Below are positions 1-12,135 of a DNA stretch of 64,000 nucleotides, one piece after another. Position 1 is the first letter of the stretch; every line of letters begins with the position of its first letter. The position numbers and the translations under genes were made by a program. A model generated the notes under the pieces. The model did not search any database and was not told the DNA's origin. It saw nothing but the letters and a program-made list of their open reading frames with translations. The stretch is taken from positions 372,001 through 436,000 of the forward strand of contig NZ_AQQY01000001.1 of assembly GCF_000671395.1 (NCBI RefSeq), in the 5' to 3' direction. Source of the stretch: Actibacterium atlanticum. Lineage in GTDB: Bacteria > Pseudomonadota > Alphaproteobacteria > Rhodobacterales > Rhodobacteraceae.

Positions 1-527
1 TGTCGGTCATCGCGCCGGGCATCCTGTGGGTGGGGGCGCTTTTGGCCTGCCTGTTATCGCTGGATCGTATCTTTGCGCTGGATTTCGAGGATGGCTCGTT
101 AGACCTGCTGGCCACTGCGCCGATCCCGCTTGAGGGCGTGGTGGCGATGAAGGCCGCCGCCCATTGGGTCACCACCGGATTGCCGCTGACGCTGGCCGCG
201 CCGGTGCTGGGCACGCTGTTGCACCTGCCGGTCGAAGGCTACCTTTGGATGCTGCTGAGCCTTGCCATTGGCACCCCGGCCCTAAGCATGATCGGCACGT
301 TTGGCGCGGCACTGACCGTGGGGCTGAAACGAGGCGGGCTGCTGATGTCGTTGCTGGTGTTGCCACTGTACGTGCCGACGCTGATCTTCGGCGCGGAAAC
401 CGTGAAGCGGGCGCTTGACGGCCTGACCACCGCAACCCCGGCTTTGATGCTGGCAGGGGTCACTCTGGCCACCTGCGCGCTGCTGCCTTTTGCTGCCGCT
501 GCTGCAATTCGTATCAATCTGCGTTAA
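1..527 (+). CDS. ccmB: Heme exporter protein CcmB (3' part, truncated by window edge)
   Basis: Membrane subunit of the CcmABCD heme-handling complex of System I cytochrome c maturation. The open frame runs from base 3 and encodes about 174 residues; the family is about 220 long, so the N-terminus lies before the window. The conserved stretch LDRIFALDFEDGSLDLL, followed by AHWVTTGLPL, is typical of CcmB. At least four hydrophobic spans follow. The gene precedes ccmC by 70 bp on the same strand, as in other alphaproteobacterial ccm operons. Family membership is clear; only the start is unknown. Confidence 0.93.
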   Translation, partial: SVIAPGILWVGALLACLLSLDRIFALDFEDGSLDLLATAPIPLEGVVAMKAAAHWVTTGLPLTLAAPVLGTLLHLPVEGYLWMLLSLAIGTPALSMIGTFGAALTVGLKRGGLLMSLLVLPLYVPTLIFGAETVKRALDGLTTATPALMLAGVTLATCALLPFAAAAAIRINLR

Positions 528-597
528 GGCGTCATGGCACAGACGTTCACGCAGTATTGAACTTGAGAAGACACCCCAGAGGACATAAGACATCCCC

Positions 598-1329
598 ATG
601 GCATCTATCTGGCAATACGCGAACCCGGTCAAATTCATGCAGACCTCGGCAAAGGTACTTCCTGCGCTGAGCGTCCTGACGGCCGTCACCCTGATCGTCG
701 GTCTGGTCTGGGGGTTCTTCTTTACCCCTGACGACTATAAGCAAGGCTCGACCGTCAAGATCATGTTCATCCATGTGCCTGCGGCCCTGATGGCGATTAA
801 CGCCTGGCTGATGATGCTGGTGGCCTCGCTGATCTGGCTGGTGCGCCGTCACCACGTTTCGGCGCTGGCCGCGCGGGCGGCAGCACCTATCGGCATTACC
901 ATGACTTTGATTGCACTCTTTACCGGGGCGATCTGGGGTCAACCGATGTGGGGCACCTATTGGGCCTGGGATCCGCGGTTGACTTCGTTCCTTGTGCTGT
1001 TCCTGTTTTACCTTGGCTACATGGCGCTTTGGGCGGCCATCGAAAACCCGGATGCCGCGGCGGACCTGACAAGCGTGCTGTGCATGGTGGGGTCGGTCTT
1101 TGCGCTGTTGTCGCGCTATGCGGTGAACTTCTGGAATCAGGGGCTGCATCAGGGCGCGTCTGTTTCACTGGACAAAGAGGAACACGTGAATGACGTCTTC
1201 TTCTATCCGCTGCTGCTTTGCATGATTGGTTTCGTGCTGTTGTTCGTGCTGCTGGTCCTGCTGCGCACCCGCACCGAAATTCGCACACGACGCCTGAAAA
1301 CCCTGATGGCACGGGAGCGCATGACATGA
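598..1329 (+). CDS. ccmC: Heme exporter protein CcmC
   Basis: Inner-membrane protein that presents heme to the chaperone CcmE in the periplasm. It has 243 residues, the usual family length. The tryptophan-rich WWD signature lies at residues 113-130 (WGQPMWGTYWAWDPRLTS), flanked by the expected histidines at H59 (FIHVP) and about H184 (WNQGLHQG). About six membrane spans can be read. AGAGGA at 578-583 is a rather distant ribosome site (14 nt) for the ATG at 598. Its stop overlaps the ccmD start by ATGA, so the two are probably translationally coupled. Confidence 0.97.
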   Translation: MASIWQYANPVKFMQTSAKVLPALSVLTAVTLIVGLVWGFFFTPDDYKQGSTVKIMFIHVPAALMAINAWLMMLVASLIWLVRRHHVSALAARAAAPIGITMTLIALFTGAIWGQPMWGTYWAWDPRLTSFLVLFLFYLGYMALWAAIENPDAAADLTSVLCMVGSVFALLSRYAVNFWNQGLHQGASVSLDKEEHVNDVFFYPLLLCMIGFVLLFVLLVLLRTRTEIRTRRLKTLMARERMT

Positions 1330-1478
1330 TCCCTGAACTTGGAAAATACGCCACCGAGGTGCTGGGCGCCTATGCGGTCACACTGCTTCTGCTGGCCGCT
1401 CTTATCGGCGGCAGCCTGATGCGGTCTGCCAAGGTTCGCAAGCAACTGAAAGAAGTTGAGGAACGCAACAATGGCTGA
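1326..1478 (+). CDS. ccmD: Heme exporter protein CcmD
   Basis: A 50-residue single-span membrane protein which in the family stabilises CcmC-CcmE and helps release holo-CcmE. It begins at the ATG that overlaps the ccmC stop codon. A longer in-frame extension from 1218 would run through ccmC and is rejected. One hydrophobic segment (about residues 13-29, AYAVTLLLLAALIGG) is followed by a basic, then charged tail (RSAKVRKQLKEVEERN), the usual CcmD pattern. It overlaps the ccmG start by 8 nt. Confidence 0.93.
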   Translation: MIPELGKYATEVLGAYAVTLLLLAALIGGSLMRSAKVRKQLKEVEERNNG

Positions 1479-2025
1479 TGAAGCAAAGCGCAAAATCCCG
1501 CTGTTGATGGTCTTGCCACCGCTGATCTTTCTTGCCTTGGCGGCGCTGTTCCTTGTGGGGATGTACCGCGAGGACCCCGATGTTTTGCCGTCGACATTTG
1601 CGGGCAAACCCGCGCCAGCGCTTCAGGTAGAACCGTTTGGCGAAGGCGAGGCCCTGCAGGATGCAATGTTGCGCGCACCGGGCGTCAAGCTGGTGAACTT
1701 CTGGGCGAGTTGGTGCGCGCCGTGTCGCGCTGAACATCCCCAGCTTGAGGCGATGCAGGACGCAGGCGTGACCATCTATGGCATCAACTACAAGGATGAA
1801 CCCGCCAAGGCGCGCGGTTTCCTTGAGGAGCTCGGCGATCCCTATGCGGCGAAAGCGACCGATCCGGTCGGGCGCACCGCGTTGGACTGGGGCGTTTACG
1901 GCGTGCCGGAAACCTTTGTGATTGATGGGAAAGGGCAGGTTGTCCTGCGTTTTCCGGGGCCGATCACCGTGTCGATCCTGCAGGATAAGATCCTGCCGGC
2001 CATTCAGTCCGCCGCTGTTGAATAA
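1471..2025 (+). CDS. ccmG: Thiol:disulfide interchange protein CcmG/DsbE
   Basis: Membrane-anchored periplasmic thioredoxin that keeps the apocytochrome c CXXCH cysteines reduced before heme ligation. The 184-residue product has an N-terminal anchor at about residues 9-31, then a thioredoxin fold with the active site WCAPC at 81-85 and the cis-proline loop GVPET at 144-148, both typical of CcmG. The ATG at 1471 is preferred to an upstream TTG at 1456 because it gives the usual short cytoplasmic tail. It is the last gene of the ccm operon and converges on the aconitase genes. Confidence 0.96.
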   Translation: MADEAKRKIPLLMVLPPLIFLALAALFLVGMYREDPDVLPSTFAGKPAPALQVEPFGEGEALQDAMLRAPGVKLVNFWASWCAPCRAEHPQLEAMQDAGVTIYGINYKDEPAKARGFLEELGDPYAAKATDPVGRTALDWGVYGVPETFVIDGKGQVVLRFPGPITVSILQDKILPAIQSAAVE

Positions 2026-2028
2026 GGC

Positions 2029-2124
2029 TTAGCCTGCGTTCATCAATAGCAGTACGAAGGCGGCAAAAGCCATGCCTTCCAAGATCGGTATTGGTACCGC
2101 GAATCGAGTCAATCGTCCCCACAT
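2029..2124 (-). CDS. Possible 31-residue membrane micropeptide
   Basis: An ATG-initiated minus-strand frame fits exactly in the gap between the convergent ccmG and acnA genes and stops 3 bp from the ccmG stop. The product begins MWGRLTRFAVPIPILEG, with a basic N-terminus, and ends in one hydrophobic stretch, MAFAAFVLLLMNAG, so it could insert in the membrane. No good ribosome site is seen close to the ATG; AAGGAAC lies about 20 nt upstream. I recognise no family. It may be a chance frame. Confidence 0.28.
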   Translation of the reverse strand: MWGRLTRFAVPIPILEGMAFAAFVLLLMNAG

Positions 2125-2190
2125 GCGGGACAGGCTAGCGCCTCTGTTCCTTAATTTCGCCTAAATCTTGCCTTGTTTGGCCCGGAAGGG

Positions 2191-2211
2191 CCGGAAACAC
2201 AGTGTTTCCGG
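2191..2211. terminator. Perfect inverted repeat between ccmG and acnA
   Basis: CCGGAAACAC and GTGTTTCCGG form a perfect 10-bp inverted repeat around one base, immediately 3' of acnA and about 165 bp past ccmG. A weaker stem GGCCC/GGGCC sits just beside it at 2179-2192. It probably terminates transcription from one or both of the convergent units, although the T-rich tail is poor. Confidence 0.5.
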
Positions 2212-2221
2212 CGTTCTTGCG

Positions 2222-4906
<2,685 letters not shown>

Positions 4907-4991
4907 GGCGTGGCTCCTGCTGGCTCAGACGGTTACCTTAAAGATAGGCAAAAAGGCCGGTCGCTCAAGTCGGGCAAGGGCAAAAGACGAA

Positions 4992-5027
4992 GGGCGGCGC
5001 AGATACCTGCACCGCCCTTGCATGTCT
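4992..5027 (-). terminator. Terminator downstream of acnB
   Basis: On the minus strand GGGCGGTGCA pairs with TGCGCCGCCC (one T-G wobble) around a short loop, followed by TTCGTCTTTT. It lies just 3' of acnB and before acnA, consistent with an intrinsic terminator or partial attenuator between the two aconitase genes. Confidence 0.6.
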
Positions 5028-5049
5028 TGTGGTGTCGATGAACGACAGA

Positions 5050-7842
5050 TCAGAAGTGGACAGACCGTGCGGTCGCCGGCACCTGCAGCGGCGGCGCGAA
5101 CTTGGTCAGGTCGATACCTTCAACGGCGACCTTGTACTCTTCCAAGGTCGGGGTGCGGCCAAGGATGGCTGACAGAACCACTACCGGGGTCGAACCCAGC
5201 AGCGATTCACCCTTCTTGTCGGCGCTGTCACCCACAACGCGGCCTTGGAACAGGCGGGTCGAGGTGGCCAGAACGGTATCACCTTTGGCGGCCTTTTCCT
5301 GGTTACCCATGCACAGGTTACAGCCGGGACGTTCCAGATACAGGATGTTTTCGTACTCGGTACGTGCGGTGGTCTTCGGGGCGCTGTCGTCGAACTCGAA
5401 GCCCGAGTATTTCTCAAGCACGTCCCAGTCACCTTCTTCCTTCAGCTCATCAATGATGTTGTAGGTCGGGGCGGCGACAACCAGCGGGGCGTTGAATTCG
5501 ATCTTGCCGTTGGCGTTTTCCAGATTCTTCAGCATCTGGGCGACGATCTTGATGTCACCCTTGTGCACCATGCACGAACCAACGAAGCCCAGATCCACTT
5601 TCTTCTCGGCTTTGTAATACGAGATCGGGCGGATGGTGTCGTGGGTGTAACGCTTTGACACGTCGGCGTTGTTTACATCGGGGTCGGCAATCATCGGTTC
5701 GTCGATGACGTCCAGATCAACAACAACTTCAGCGAAGTACTTGGCATTGGCATCCGGGGTCAGGGCAGGCTTTTCACCCGATTTGATCTCGGCGATGCGT
5801 TTGTCGGCCTTGTCGATCAGACCCTGCAGCATGCCGTTTTCATGCTCCATGCCTTTGTCGATCATGATCTGGATGCGGCTCTTTGCCAGTTCCAGCGAAC
5901 CGATCAGGGTCTCGTCATTCGAGATACAGATCGACGCCTTCGCCTTCATCTCGGCGGTCCAGTCGGTGAAAGTAAAGGCTTGGTCGGCCAGCAGGGTGCC
6001 GATGTGCACTTCGATCACGCGGCCTTGGAAGACGTTGTCGCCATGCTGCTGCAACATCTGCTGCTGCGTGGCGTGCACGACATCACGGAAATCCATGTGG
6101 TCCTGCATTTTGCCTTTGAAGGTCACCTTGACTGATTCCGGGATCGGCATGGAGGCTTCGCCGGTGGCCAGCGCCAGCGCCACGGTACCACTGTCCGCCC
6201 CAAAGGCGACGCCCTTGGACATCCGGGTGTGGCTGTCGCCGCCGATGATGATGTCCCAATCCGATACGGTGATGTCGTTCAGCACCTTGTGGATCACGTC
6301 GGTCATCGAGTGATAGACGCCTTTGGGGTCACGACCGGTGACCAGACCGAAGTCGTTCATGAACTTCATCAGCTTGGGCGTGTTGGCCTGTGCTTTAAGA
6401 TCCCAGACCGATGCGGTGTGACAGCCCGACTGATACGCACCGTCAACGGCGGGCGACACGACGGTCGCGGCCATGGCTTCCAGTTCCTGCACAGTCATCG
6501 GACCGGTGGTATCCTGCGAGCCAACAACGTTTACCCGCACGCGTACGTCCGAACCGGCGCTCAGGGTTTTGCCGTCGGCCACGCCCAGAGCGTTGTTGTT
6601 AAAGATTTTCTCAACCGCAGTCAGGCCCTGACCTTCGGCGGAAATCTCTTTGGAGGGGGCGAATACGGCAGGGGCTTCGACACCAAGGGTTTCAGCGGCG
6701 AATGTCTGCAGCTTTTTACCAAAGACGATGGCATAAGAACCGCCGGCCTTCATGAACTCCAGCTTTTGCGGGGTGAAAGAACCAGCCATGTCGACCAGCT
6801 CATCCGAGCCATCGGCGCTGTACAGCTTCTTGTCTTTTGTGTTGATGGTCAGCACGGTGCCGGTCTCGACCGAGTATTTTTCTTCGAGGATCGGGTCGCC
6901 GTCGTTGTTCAGGATCGGGTTGCCGTCTTCGTCGGTTTTCTTGACCCAGTTTTTCAGGTCGACACCGATCCCGCCGGTCACGCCAACGGTGGTCAGGAAG
7001 ATCGGCGAAATGCCGTTGGTGCCAGCCACAACCGGCGCATAGTTCACAAAGGGAACATAGGGGCTGGAAGGCTTGCCGGTCCACAGGGCGACGTTGTTCA
7101 CACCCGACATCCGCGACGAACCAACACCCATGGTGCCTTTTTCCGCGATCAGCATCACACGCGCATCGGGGTGCTTGATCTTGAGCGCTTCGATCTCGTC
7201 CTGCGCCGAGGGCGAAATCATGCACTTGCCGTGCAGCTCGCGGTCAGCGCGCGAGTGGGCTTCGGCGCCGGGCGACAGAAGGTCGGTCGAAATATCACCT
7301 TCGGCGGCGATATAGGTGACCACTTTGATCTCTTCGTCGATCTCGGGCAGCTTGGTGAAGAATTCTGCCTGTGCATAGCTTTCCAGCAGGTCCTTGGCGA
7401 CGGCGTTCCCGGCTTCAAAGGACTCTTTCAGGCGCTCCATATCGGCTTCGTACAGGAAGACCTGAGTCTTCAGCACGCTTGCGGCTTTCGCTGCGATGTC
7501 GGCATCGTCACCCAGAGCCAGATCCAGCAGTACGTCAATCGACGGGCCGCCCTTCATGTGCGACAGCATCTCGAAGGCGAATTCAGAGCTGATCTCGGCC
7601 ACGTCGGCCTGACCAAGAATGATATCTTTCAGAAAGGCAGCTTTCACACCAGCGGCGCTCGTGGTGCCGGGCAGGGTGTTGTAAATAAAGAATTTCAGCG
7701 AGTCTTCACGGTGCTTGTGGCCGGTGTCTTTGATCTGCTCGATCAATTCGCCAACAAGGGCACCATCGTCAATGGGTTTGGGGTTCAAACCCTGCTCTTT
7801 GCGCGTATCGATTTCAGTAAGGTAGTCTGTGTACAAGCTCAT
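5050..7842 (-). CDS. acnB: Bifunctional aconitate hydratase 2 / 2-methylisocitrate dehydratase AcnB
   Basis: Second aconitase, of the AcnB family, which also acts on 2-methylisocitrate in propionate degradation in some bacteria. It starts MSLYTDYLTEIDTRKEQGL, followed by the HEAT-like helical N-terminal domain and then the swivel domain. The catalytic core shows GGDSHTRMSKG and the cluster cysteines in CNLCMGNQEKA (about residues 840-846). At 930 residues it is about 65 longer than E. coli AcnB; the extra part appears to include the charged segment near residues 300-350 (KKTDEDGNPILNNDGD). That long form, and its position beside acnA, suggest acquisition by transfer, but this is inference. 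Confidence 0.95.
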   Translation of the reverse strand: MSLYTDYLTEIDTRKEQGLNPKPIDDGALVGELIEQIKDTGHKHREDSLKFFIYNTLPGTTSAAGVKAAFLKDIILGQADVAEISSEFAFEMLSHMKGGPSIDVLLDLALGDDADIAAKAASVLKTQVFLYEADMERLKESFEAGNAVAKDLLESYAQAEFFTKLPEIDEEIKVVTYIAAEGDISTDLLSPGAEAHSRADRELHGKCMISPSAQDEIEALKIKHPDARVMLIAEKGTMGVGSSRMSGVNNVALWTGKPSSPYVPFVNYAPVVAGTNGISPIFLTTVGVTGGIGVDLKNWVKKTDEDGNPILNNDGDPILEEKYSVETGTVLTINTKDKKLYSADGSDELVDMAGSFTPQKLEFMKAGGSYAIVFGKKLQTFAAETLGVEAPAVFAPSKEISAEGQGLTAVEKIFNNNALGVADGKTLSAGSDVRVRVNVVGSQDTTGPMTVQELEAMAATVVSPAVDGAYQSGCHTASVWDLKAQANTPKLMKFMNDFGLVTGRDPKGVYHSMTDVIHKVLNDITVSDWDIIIGGDSHTRMSKGVAFGADSGTVALALATGEASMPIPESVKVTFKGKMQDHMDFRDVVHATQQQMLQQHGDNVFQGRVIEVHIGTLLADQAFTFTDWTAEMKAKASICISNDETLIGSLELAKSRIQIMIDKGMEHENGMLQGLIDKADKRIAEIKSGEKPALTPDANAKYFAEVVVDLDVIDEPMIADPDVNNADVSKRYTHDTIRPISYYKAEKKVDLGFVGSCMVHKGDIKIVAQMLKNLENANGKIEFNAPLVVAAPTYNIIDELKEEGDWDVLEKYSGFEFDDSAPKTTARTEYENILYLERPGCNLCMGNQEKAAKGDTVLATSTRLFQGRVVGDSADKKGESLLGSTPVVVLSAILGRTPTLEEYKVAVEGIDLTKFAPPLQVPATARSVHF

Positions 7843-8164
7843 GACGATCCCAACGACTTGGTGTTAGAGTAAACTTGCTGACCCGGTAGCAGATCTCTCT
7901 GACATACCGGGGCAAGCTGGCTGTATGCAATAGTATGCCAAAGTATTCTGACATGCAAGTTCTTTCAGCGTAGTCAGGCGGCATAGGCTTGCAAAACCTA
8001 CTGATACTGTATGCGCATCCTGGGGTCCAGAAGGCGCGGGAGCATGGGATTTGCAGTGCGGCGGGGGGCGTGCTCAACAATCGCTCGCAAATGATTGATT
8101 GGTACGTGCGCAGGGGGTGGCATAGGACTATAAACAAGACGCAAATCTACGCTATTGGGGAAAC
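7843..8164. promoter_or_regulatory. Divergent intergenic region acnB / DUF1223 gene
   Basis: A 322-bp non-coding stretch between two divergent genes. It is AT-richer than its surroundings. TATGCAA and TATGCCA at 7924 and 7934 form a 10-bp step repeat. Four TTTGC/GCAAA half sites lie at 7989-7996 (TTGCAAAA), 8050-8054, 8087-8091 and 8141-8145. Such half sites resemble those bound by short-chain acyl-CoA regulators of the RamB/PccR type, which would suit an AcnB used in propionate metabolism. That link is inferred and untested. No convincing sigma-70 promoter was picked out. Confidence 0.35.
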
Positions 8165-8872
8165 ATGGGCCGGATCAGACATATCATAACAGCAGCTGCC
8201 ATGGCGCTGTCTTTCGGGGCACAGGGGGCTGTGGCAGGTTCTGGGCCGGTCGTGGTCGAGCTTTACACCTCTCAGGGGTGTTCGTCCTGTCCGCCTGCAG
8301 ATCGGATGTTGGGGGATCTGGCGGGCCGGGATGATGTGATCGCCTTGGCGTTACACGTGGATTACTGGGACTACATCGGCTGGAAGGACATCTTCGCCGA
8401 TCCGCAATACACCAAACGCCAGCGTAGCTATGCGCAAGCAGCCGGGCACCGTTCGGTTTATACACCACAGTTCATCGTGCAGGGGCAGGATCATGTGATC
8501 GGCGCGAAGTCGATGAAACTGTCTGATGCCATCCAGACTCATAAGGCGCAGGCCGGGAACGTCGAAGTAGAGCTAAGCCGCGCGGGCGGCAAGCTGCGTG
8601 TCTCGGCAACTTCGGATCGCCGTTTCAGTGCGCCGCTGGTGGTGCAATTGGTGACCTATAAACCGAAAGAGGCCGTTTCGGTGAAGCGCGGTGAAAACGC
8701 CGGGCGCACGTTGAATTATCATAACATTGTCACCAGTTGGCAGCAGGTCGACAAATGGAACGGCGCTAAGCCTCTGTCGGCCAGCTATCCTGTCGACGCC
8801 GGTGCGCCGGTCGTGGTGATCGTGCAAGAGCCGGGCTTTGGCCAAATCCTGGCCGCCGGACATCTGCGTTGA
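8165..8872 (+). CDS. DUF1223 secreted thioredoxin-fold protein
   Basis: A 235-residue protein of the DUF1223 family, whose members have a thioredoxin-like fold and are widespread in alphaproteobacteria; the molecular role is unknown. A signal peptide is seen (hydrophobic residues 7-24, AVAGS junction). The mature N-terminus carries VVELYTSQGCSSCPPAD with C39 and C42 as a CSSC redox-like pair. The motif VDYWDYIGWKD, also typical of the family, follows. GGGGA lies just before the ATG at 8165. Its stop abuts the stop of the convergent acyltransferase gene without a gap. Confidence 0.9.
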   Translation: MGRIRHIITAAAMALSFGAQGAVAGSGPVVVELYTSQGCSSCPPADRMLGDLAGRDDVIALALHVDYWDYIGWKDIFADPQYTKRQRSYAQAAGHRSVYTPQFIVQGQDHVIGAKSMKLSDAIQTHKAQAGNVEVELSRAGGKLRVSATSDRRFSAPLVVQLVTYKPKEAVSVKRGENAGRTLNYHNIVTSWQQVDKWNGAKPLSASYPVDAGAPVVVIVQEPGFGQILAAGHLR

Positions 8873-9781
8873 TTATTTGACCTTAGGGTTTTCGACTTTC
8901 CAACGCCGATGCACCCAGAACCATTGTTCCATGTGCTTGCGGGTGATTGCTTCGACTGAATCCAGCAGGCCCTGAGTCATTGTTTCAGGGTCTGAGGCCG
9001 GGATCGGGTCTTCGACCACAATATCGAAATCCAAACCATTTTCGCGTCGGATGCCATAGATAGGCACCAGCGGCGCGTTGTATTTCAGGGCAAGCTCGGC
9101 TGCTGAAAGAGCGGTGCGGGCGGGTTTGCCGAAATGCTGTAACACGACGCCGTCTCGAAAATGCAAATCTACCAAAAAACCGGTCATACCGCCGCCGCGC
9201 ACGAACTTAAGAAGCTCGGCCAAACCCTTGCGACCACGAGGGAAAATGGGTTTCCCAATGGTCGAAATAGCGTTCTCGTAATGGGTGTTGAAGTAACCGT
9301 TATGCATCGGGTTATACAATGCGCCTACGCGATACCCTTTGGCGATCAACGCGGCGCGTGGCACATCATAATTGCCAAAGTGGCCGGTCACCAGAATGAC
9401 CGGACGATTTTCGCGGTGACATTGTTCCAGAAGAGCGGCACCGGGCCCCTGCAACGGCACATCCCGCACCCGGCTGATGAAGCTCTCCCCTGAATAAATC
9501 TCAATCAAGGTGCGCCCGACGTTGTCAGCAACACCGACTTCCAGGCGTTTTACCTGGGCCGGGTCCATATCAGGGAAGATGTAATTCAGGTTGCCACGCA
9601 CTCGTTTACGATACCCGGCGATCGGGGCCACGACATGGGCGACGATCCAGCCGGTAGTGCGCACGCGCGTGCGATAAGGCAATGCCAGAAGCGCCCCCAA
9701 AAGAACGCGGATCAGGGCGTTTTGCAGCCATAGTTTGGGGCCGGTACGTTTCTTTTGCTTGGGTTTCTTGCTCTGCGCCAT
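8873..9781 (-). CDS. Lysophospholipid / lipid A-type acyltransferase (LpxL/HtrB family)
   Basis: Membrane-associated acyltransferase of the LpxL/HtrB superfamily; the family transfers acyl chains from ACP to lipid A or similar lipids at the inner membrane. The 302-residue product has a basic N-terminus, a hydrophobic segment at about 22-36, and the catalytic HX4D motif H134-FGNY-D139. A start at 9781 (MAQSKKPKQ) is chosen over an upstream in-frame GTG-type extension at 9811. Whether the acceptor is lipid A or an ornithine or glycerophospholipid cannot be told from sequence. Confidence 0.87.
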   Translation of the reverse strand: MAQSKKPKQKKRTGPKLWLQNALIRVLLGALLALPYRTRVRTTGWIVAHVVAPIAGYRKRVRGNLNYIFPDMDPAQVKRLEVGVADNVGRTLIEIYSGESFISRVRDVPLQGPGAALLEQCHRENRPVILVTGHFGNYDVPRAALIAKGYRVGALYNPMHNGYFNTHYENAISTIGKPIFPRGRKGLAELLKFVRGGGMTGFLVDLHFRDGVVLQHFGKPARTALSAAELALKYNAPLVPIYGIRRENGLDFDIVVEDPIPASDPETMTQGLLDSVEAITRKHMEQWFWVHRRWKVENPKVK

Positions 9782-9875
9782 GTGCCCTATGCCTTTGACA
9801 CAGCGCGCCAAAGCGCTGCGGCGCTACACATACGTGCGCGCCGCGCCGACCGCAAGAGAGGGGTCCGTCTTGGCG

Positions 9876-10040
9876 TTAACTGCTGGCGCTGGGGACGCAG
9901 GTTTGCGCCGAGGCGTCATAAATTTGGCCTTCGGGGCAGCTCATGGCTTGTTTCTGATGACCCCAGCCACAGCCTTCGGCCAGTGCAACCGTGGGGGCGA
10001 AAACCACCACAACGGCGGCCACAAATGAGATGCGTTTCAT
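9876..10040 (-). CDS. Small secreted cysteine-motif protein
   Basis: A 54-residue protein too short for many gene finders. An excellent ribosome site (CAGGAGC) precedes the ATG at 10040. Residues 1-21 form a signal peptide ending ALA. The mature part holds C24, C35 and C48, and the pattern CPEGQIYDASAQTCV. The same spacing (C-x2-G-x-I-[WY]-D-x5-C-V) occurs in the next gene upstream. The motif recalls the cysteine-paired segments of chitin-binding-like domains, but no function can be assigned. Confidence 0.75.
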   Translation of the reverse strand: MKRISFVAAVVVVFAPTVALAEGCGWGHQKQAMSCPEGQIYDASAQTCVPSASS

Positions 10041-10080
10041 GTCATGCTCCTGATCTGATGCGGACAACATATCACAAAAA

Positions 10081-10105
10081 GGCCGGATCCGCAGGGGGTC
10101 CGGCC
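10081..10105 (-). terminator. Terminator of the TPR-protein gene
   Basis: GGCCGGATCC and GGTCCGGCC form a GC-rich stem with one bulge. On the minus strand it is followed by TTTTTGTG. It lies between the TPR gene and the 54-residue gene, so these are probably separate transcripts. Confidence 0.75.
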
Positions 10106-10125
10106 AGAATGCGGAAAGGCGGCGA

Positions 10126-10659
10126 TCAATAGCCGAAGGTTTTCCCCCCCGCCAACGCCTGCGCAAGCGAGGCCTGCGCCCAGCTGCCAGCGCCGCCACG
10201 GGTGTTGATCTGTGCCAGTTGCAGACGCGCGGCCTCCAGGTTGCCCTCGGCCACAAAACCCTGCGCCATATAGGAACGCGCCAGAATGTTGTCTGGGTTT
10301 TGGGTTAGGGCCTGTTTGTAAAAGGCCATCGACAGATCACGCTGGCCCAGTTTGCGATGCACAAAACCGCGATAGGTCAGCACGCGGTCATGGTTTTGGT
10401 CTGACATCGCGTCCAACGTCGCCAGGGCCGCATCGTACTGGCCGGCATAGGCCAGCTCGCGCACCGCGCCGTAGAGCGTGTCATCGTCCAGACGGGCATC
10501 TTTGGGCGCCACGCAGGACTTGCTGTCACCATCCCAGATCAAGCCATCGGTGCAGGTCTGCGTGGTCTCGGTGGGGGTTGGAGGGGTAGAATTATCGCTT
10601 CCGGCAGCGAAAGCGATGCCGGGCAGAAGTGCAGTGCAAAGGAGAAGAAATCGGTACAT
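10126..10659 (-). CDS. Secreted TPR-repeat protein with cysteine motif
   Basis: A 177-residue exported protein. A signal peptide (about 1-19, GIAFAAG) is followed by a Thr/Pro-rich linker, then CTDGLIWDGDSKSCV at about 36-50, which repeats the cysteine motif of the neighbouring 54-residue protein. Residues about 60-165 are helical and TPR-like, with the clear repeat signature AYAGQYDAALATLDA followed by RGFVHRKLGQRDLSMAFYKQAL. TPR domains mediate protein contacts, here in the periplasm. The partner is unknown; the shared motif suggests a link with the adjacent small protein. Confidence 0.8.
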   Translation of the reverse strand: MYRFLLLCTALLPGIAFAAGSDNSTPPTPTETTQTCTDGLIWDGDSKSCVAPKDARLDDDTLYGAVRELAYAGQYDAALATLDAMSDQNHDRVLTYRGFVHRKLGQRDLSMAFYKQALTQNPDNILARSYMAQGFVAEGNLEAARLQLAQINTRGGAGSWAQASLAQALAGGKTFGY

Positions 10660-10700
10660 TTGGCGCCTCGTGGATGAACTTTCCCAAGGCTAGCACAGGG

Positions 10701-10735
10701 TGCGCGCTGGCAGAGCAATTCACCGCCAGCGCGCA
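10701..10735 (-). terminator. Stem-loop downstream of purB
   Basis: TGCGCGCTGGC and GCCAGCGCGCA are a perfect 11-bp inverted repeat with a 13-nt loop, starting 13 bp past the purB stop. No T run follows, so it may be a 3' stabilising structure or a Rho-independent-like terminator without a U tract. Confidence 0.55.
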
Positions 10736-10747
10736 GTCACAGATGCG

Positions 10748-12052
<1,305 letters not shown>

Positions 12053-12135
12053 GTGGGGCAGGCCTTACTTGAAAAAAGGGATCGCGCGCTTCATAAACGT
12101 TGCGTTGGCGGGCGGCAAGGCAAGCGGAGGGATTC

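Noticed and set aside
6229-7872. A 547-codon open frame antisense to acnB, with similar long antisense frames opposite acnA (2168-3628), glnA (18402-19796), purB (11129-12259) and tig (22397-23743)
   Set aside because: They mirror the codon structure of the strongly conserved genes on the other strand, show His/Gly/Val/Phe-rich low-complexity translations, and have no recognisable domain.
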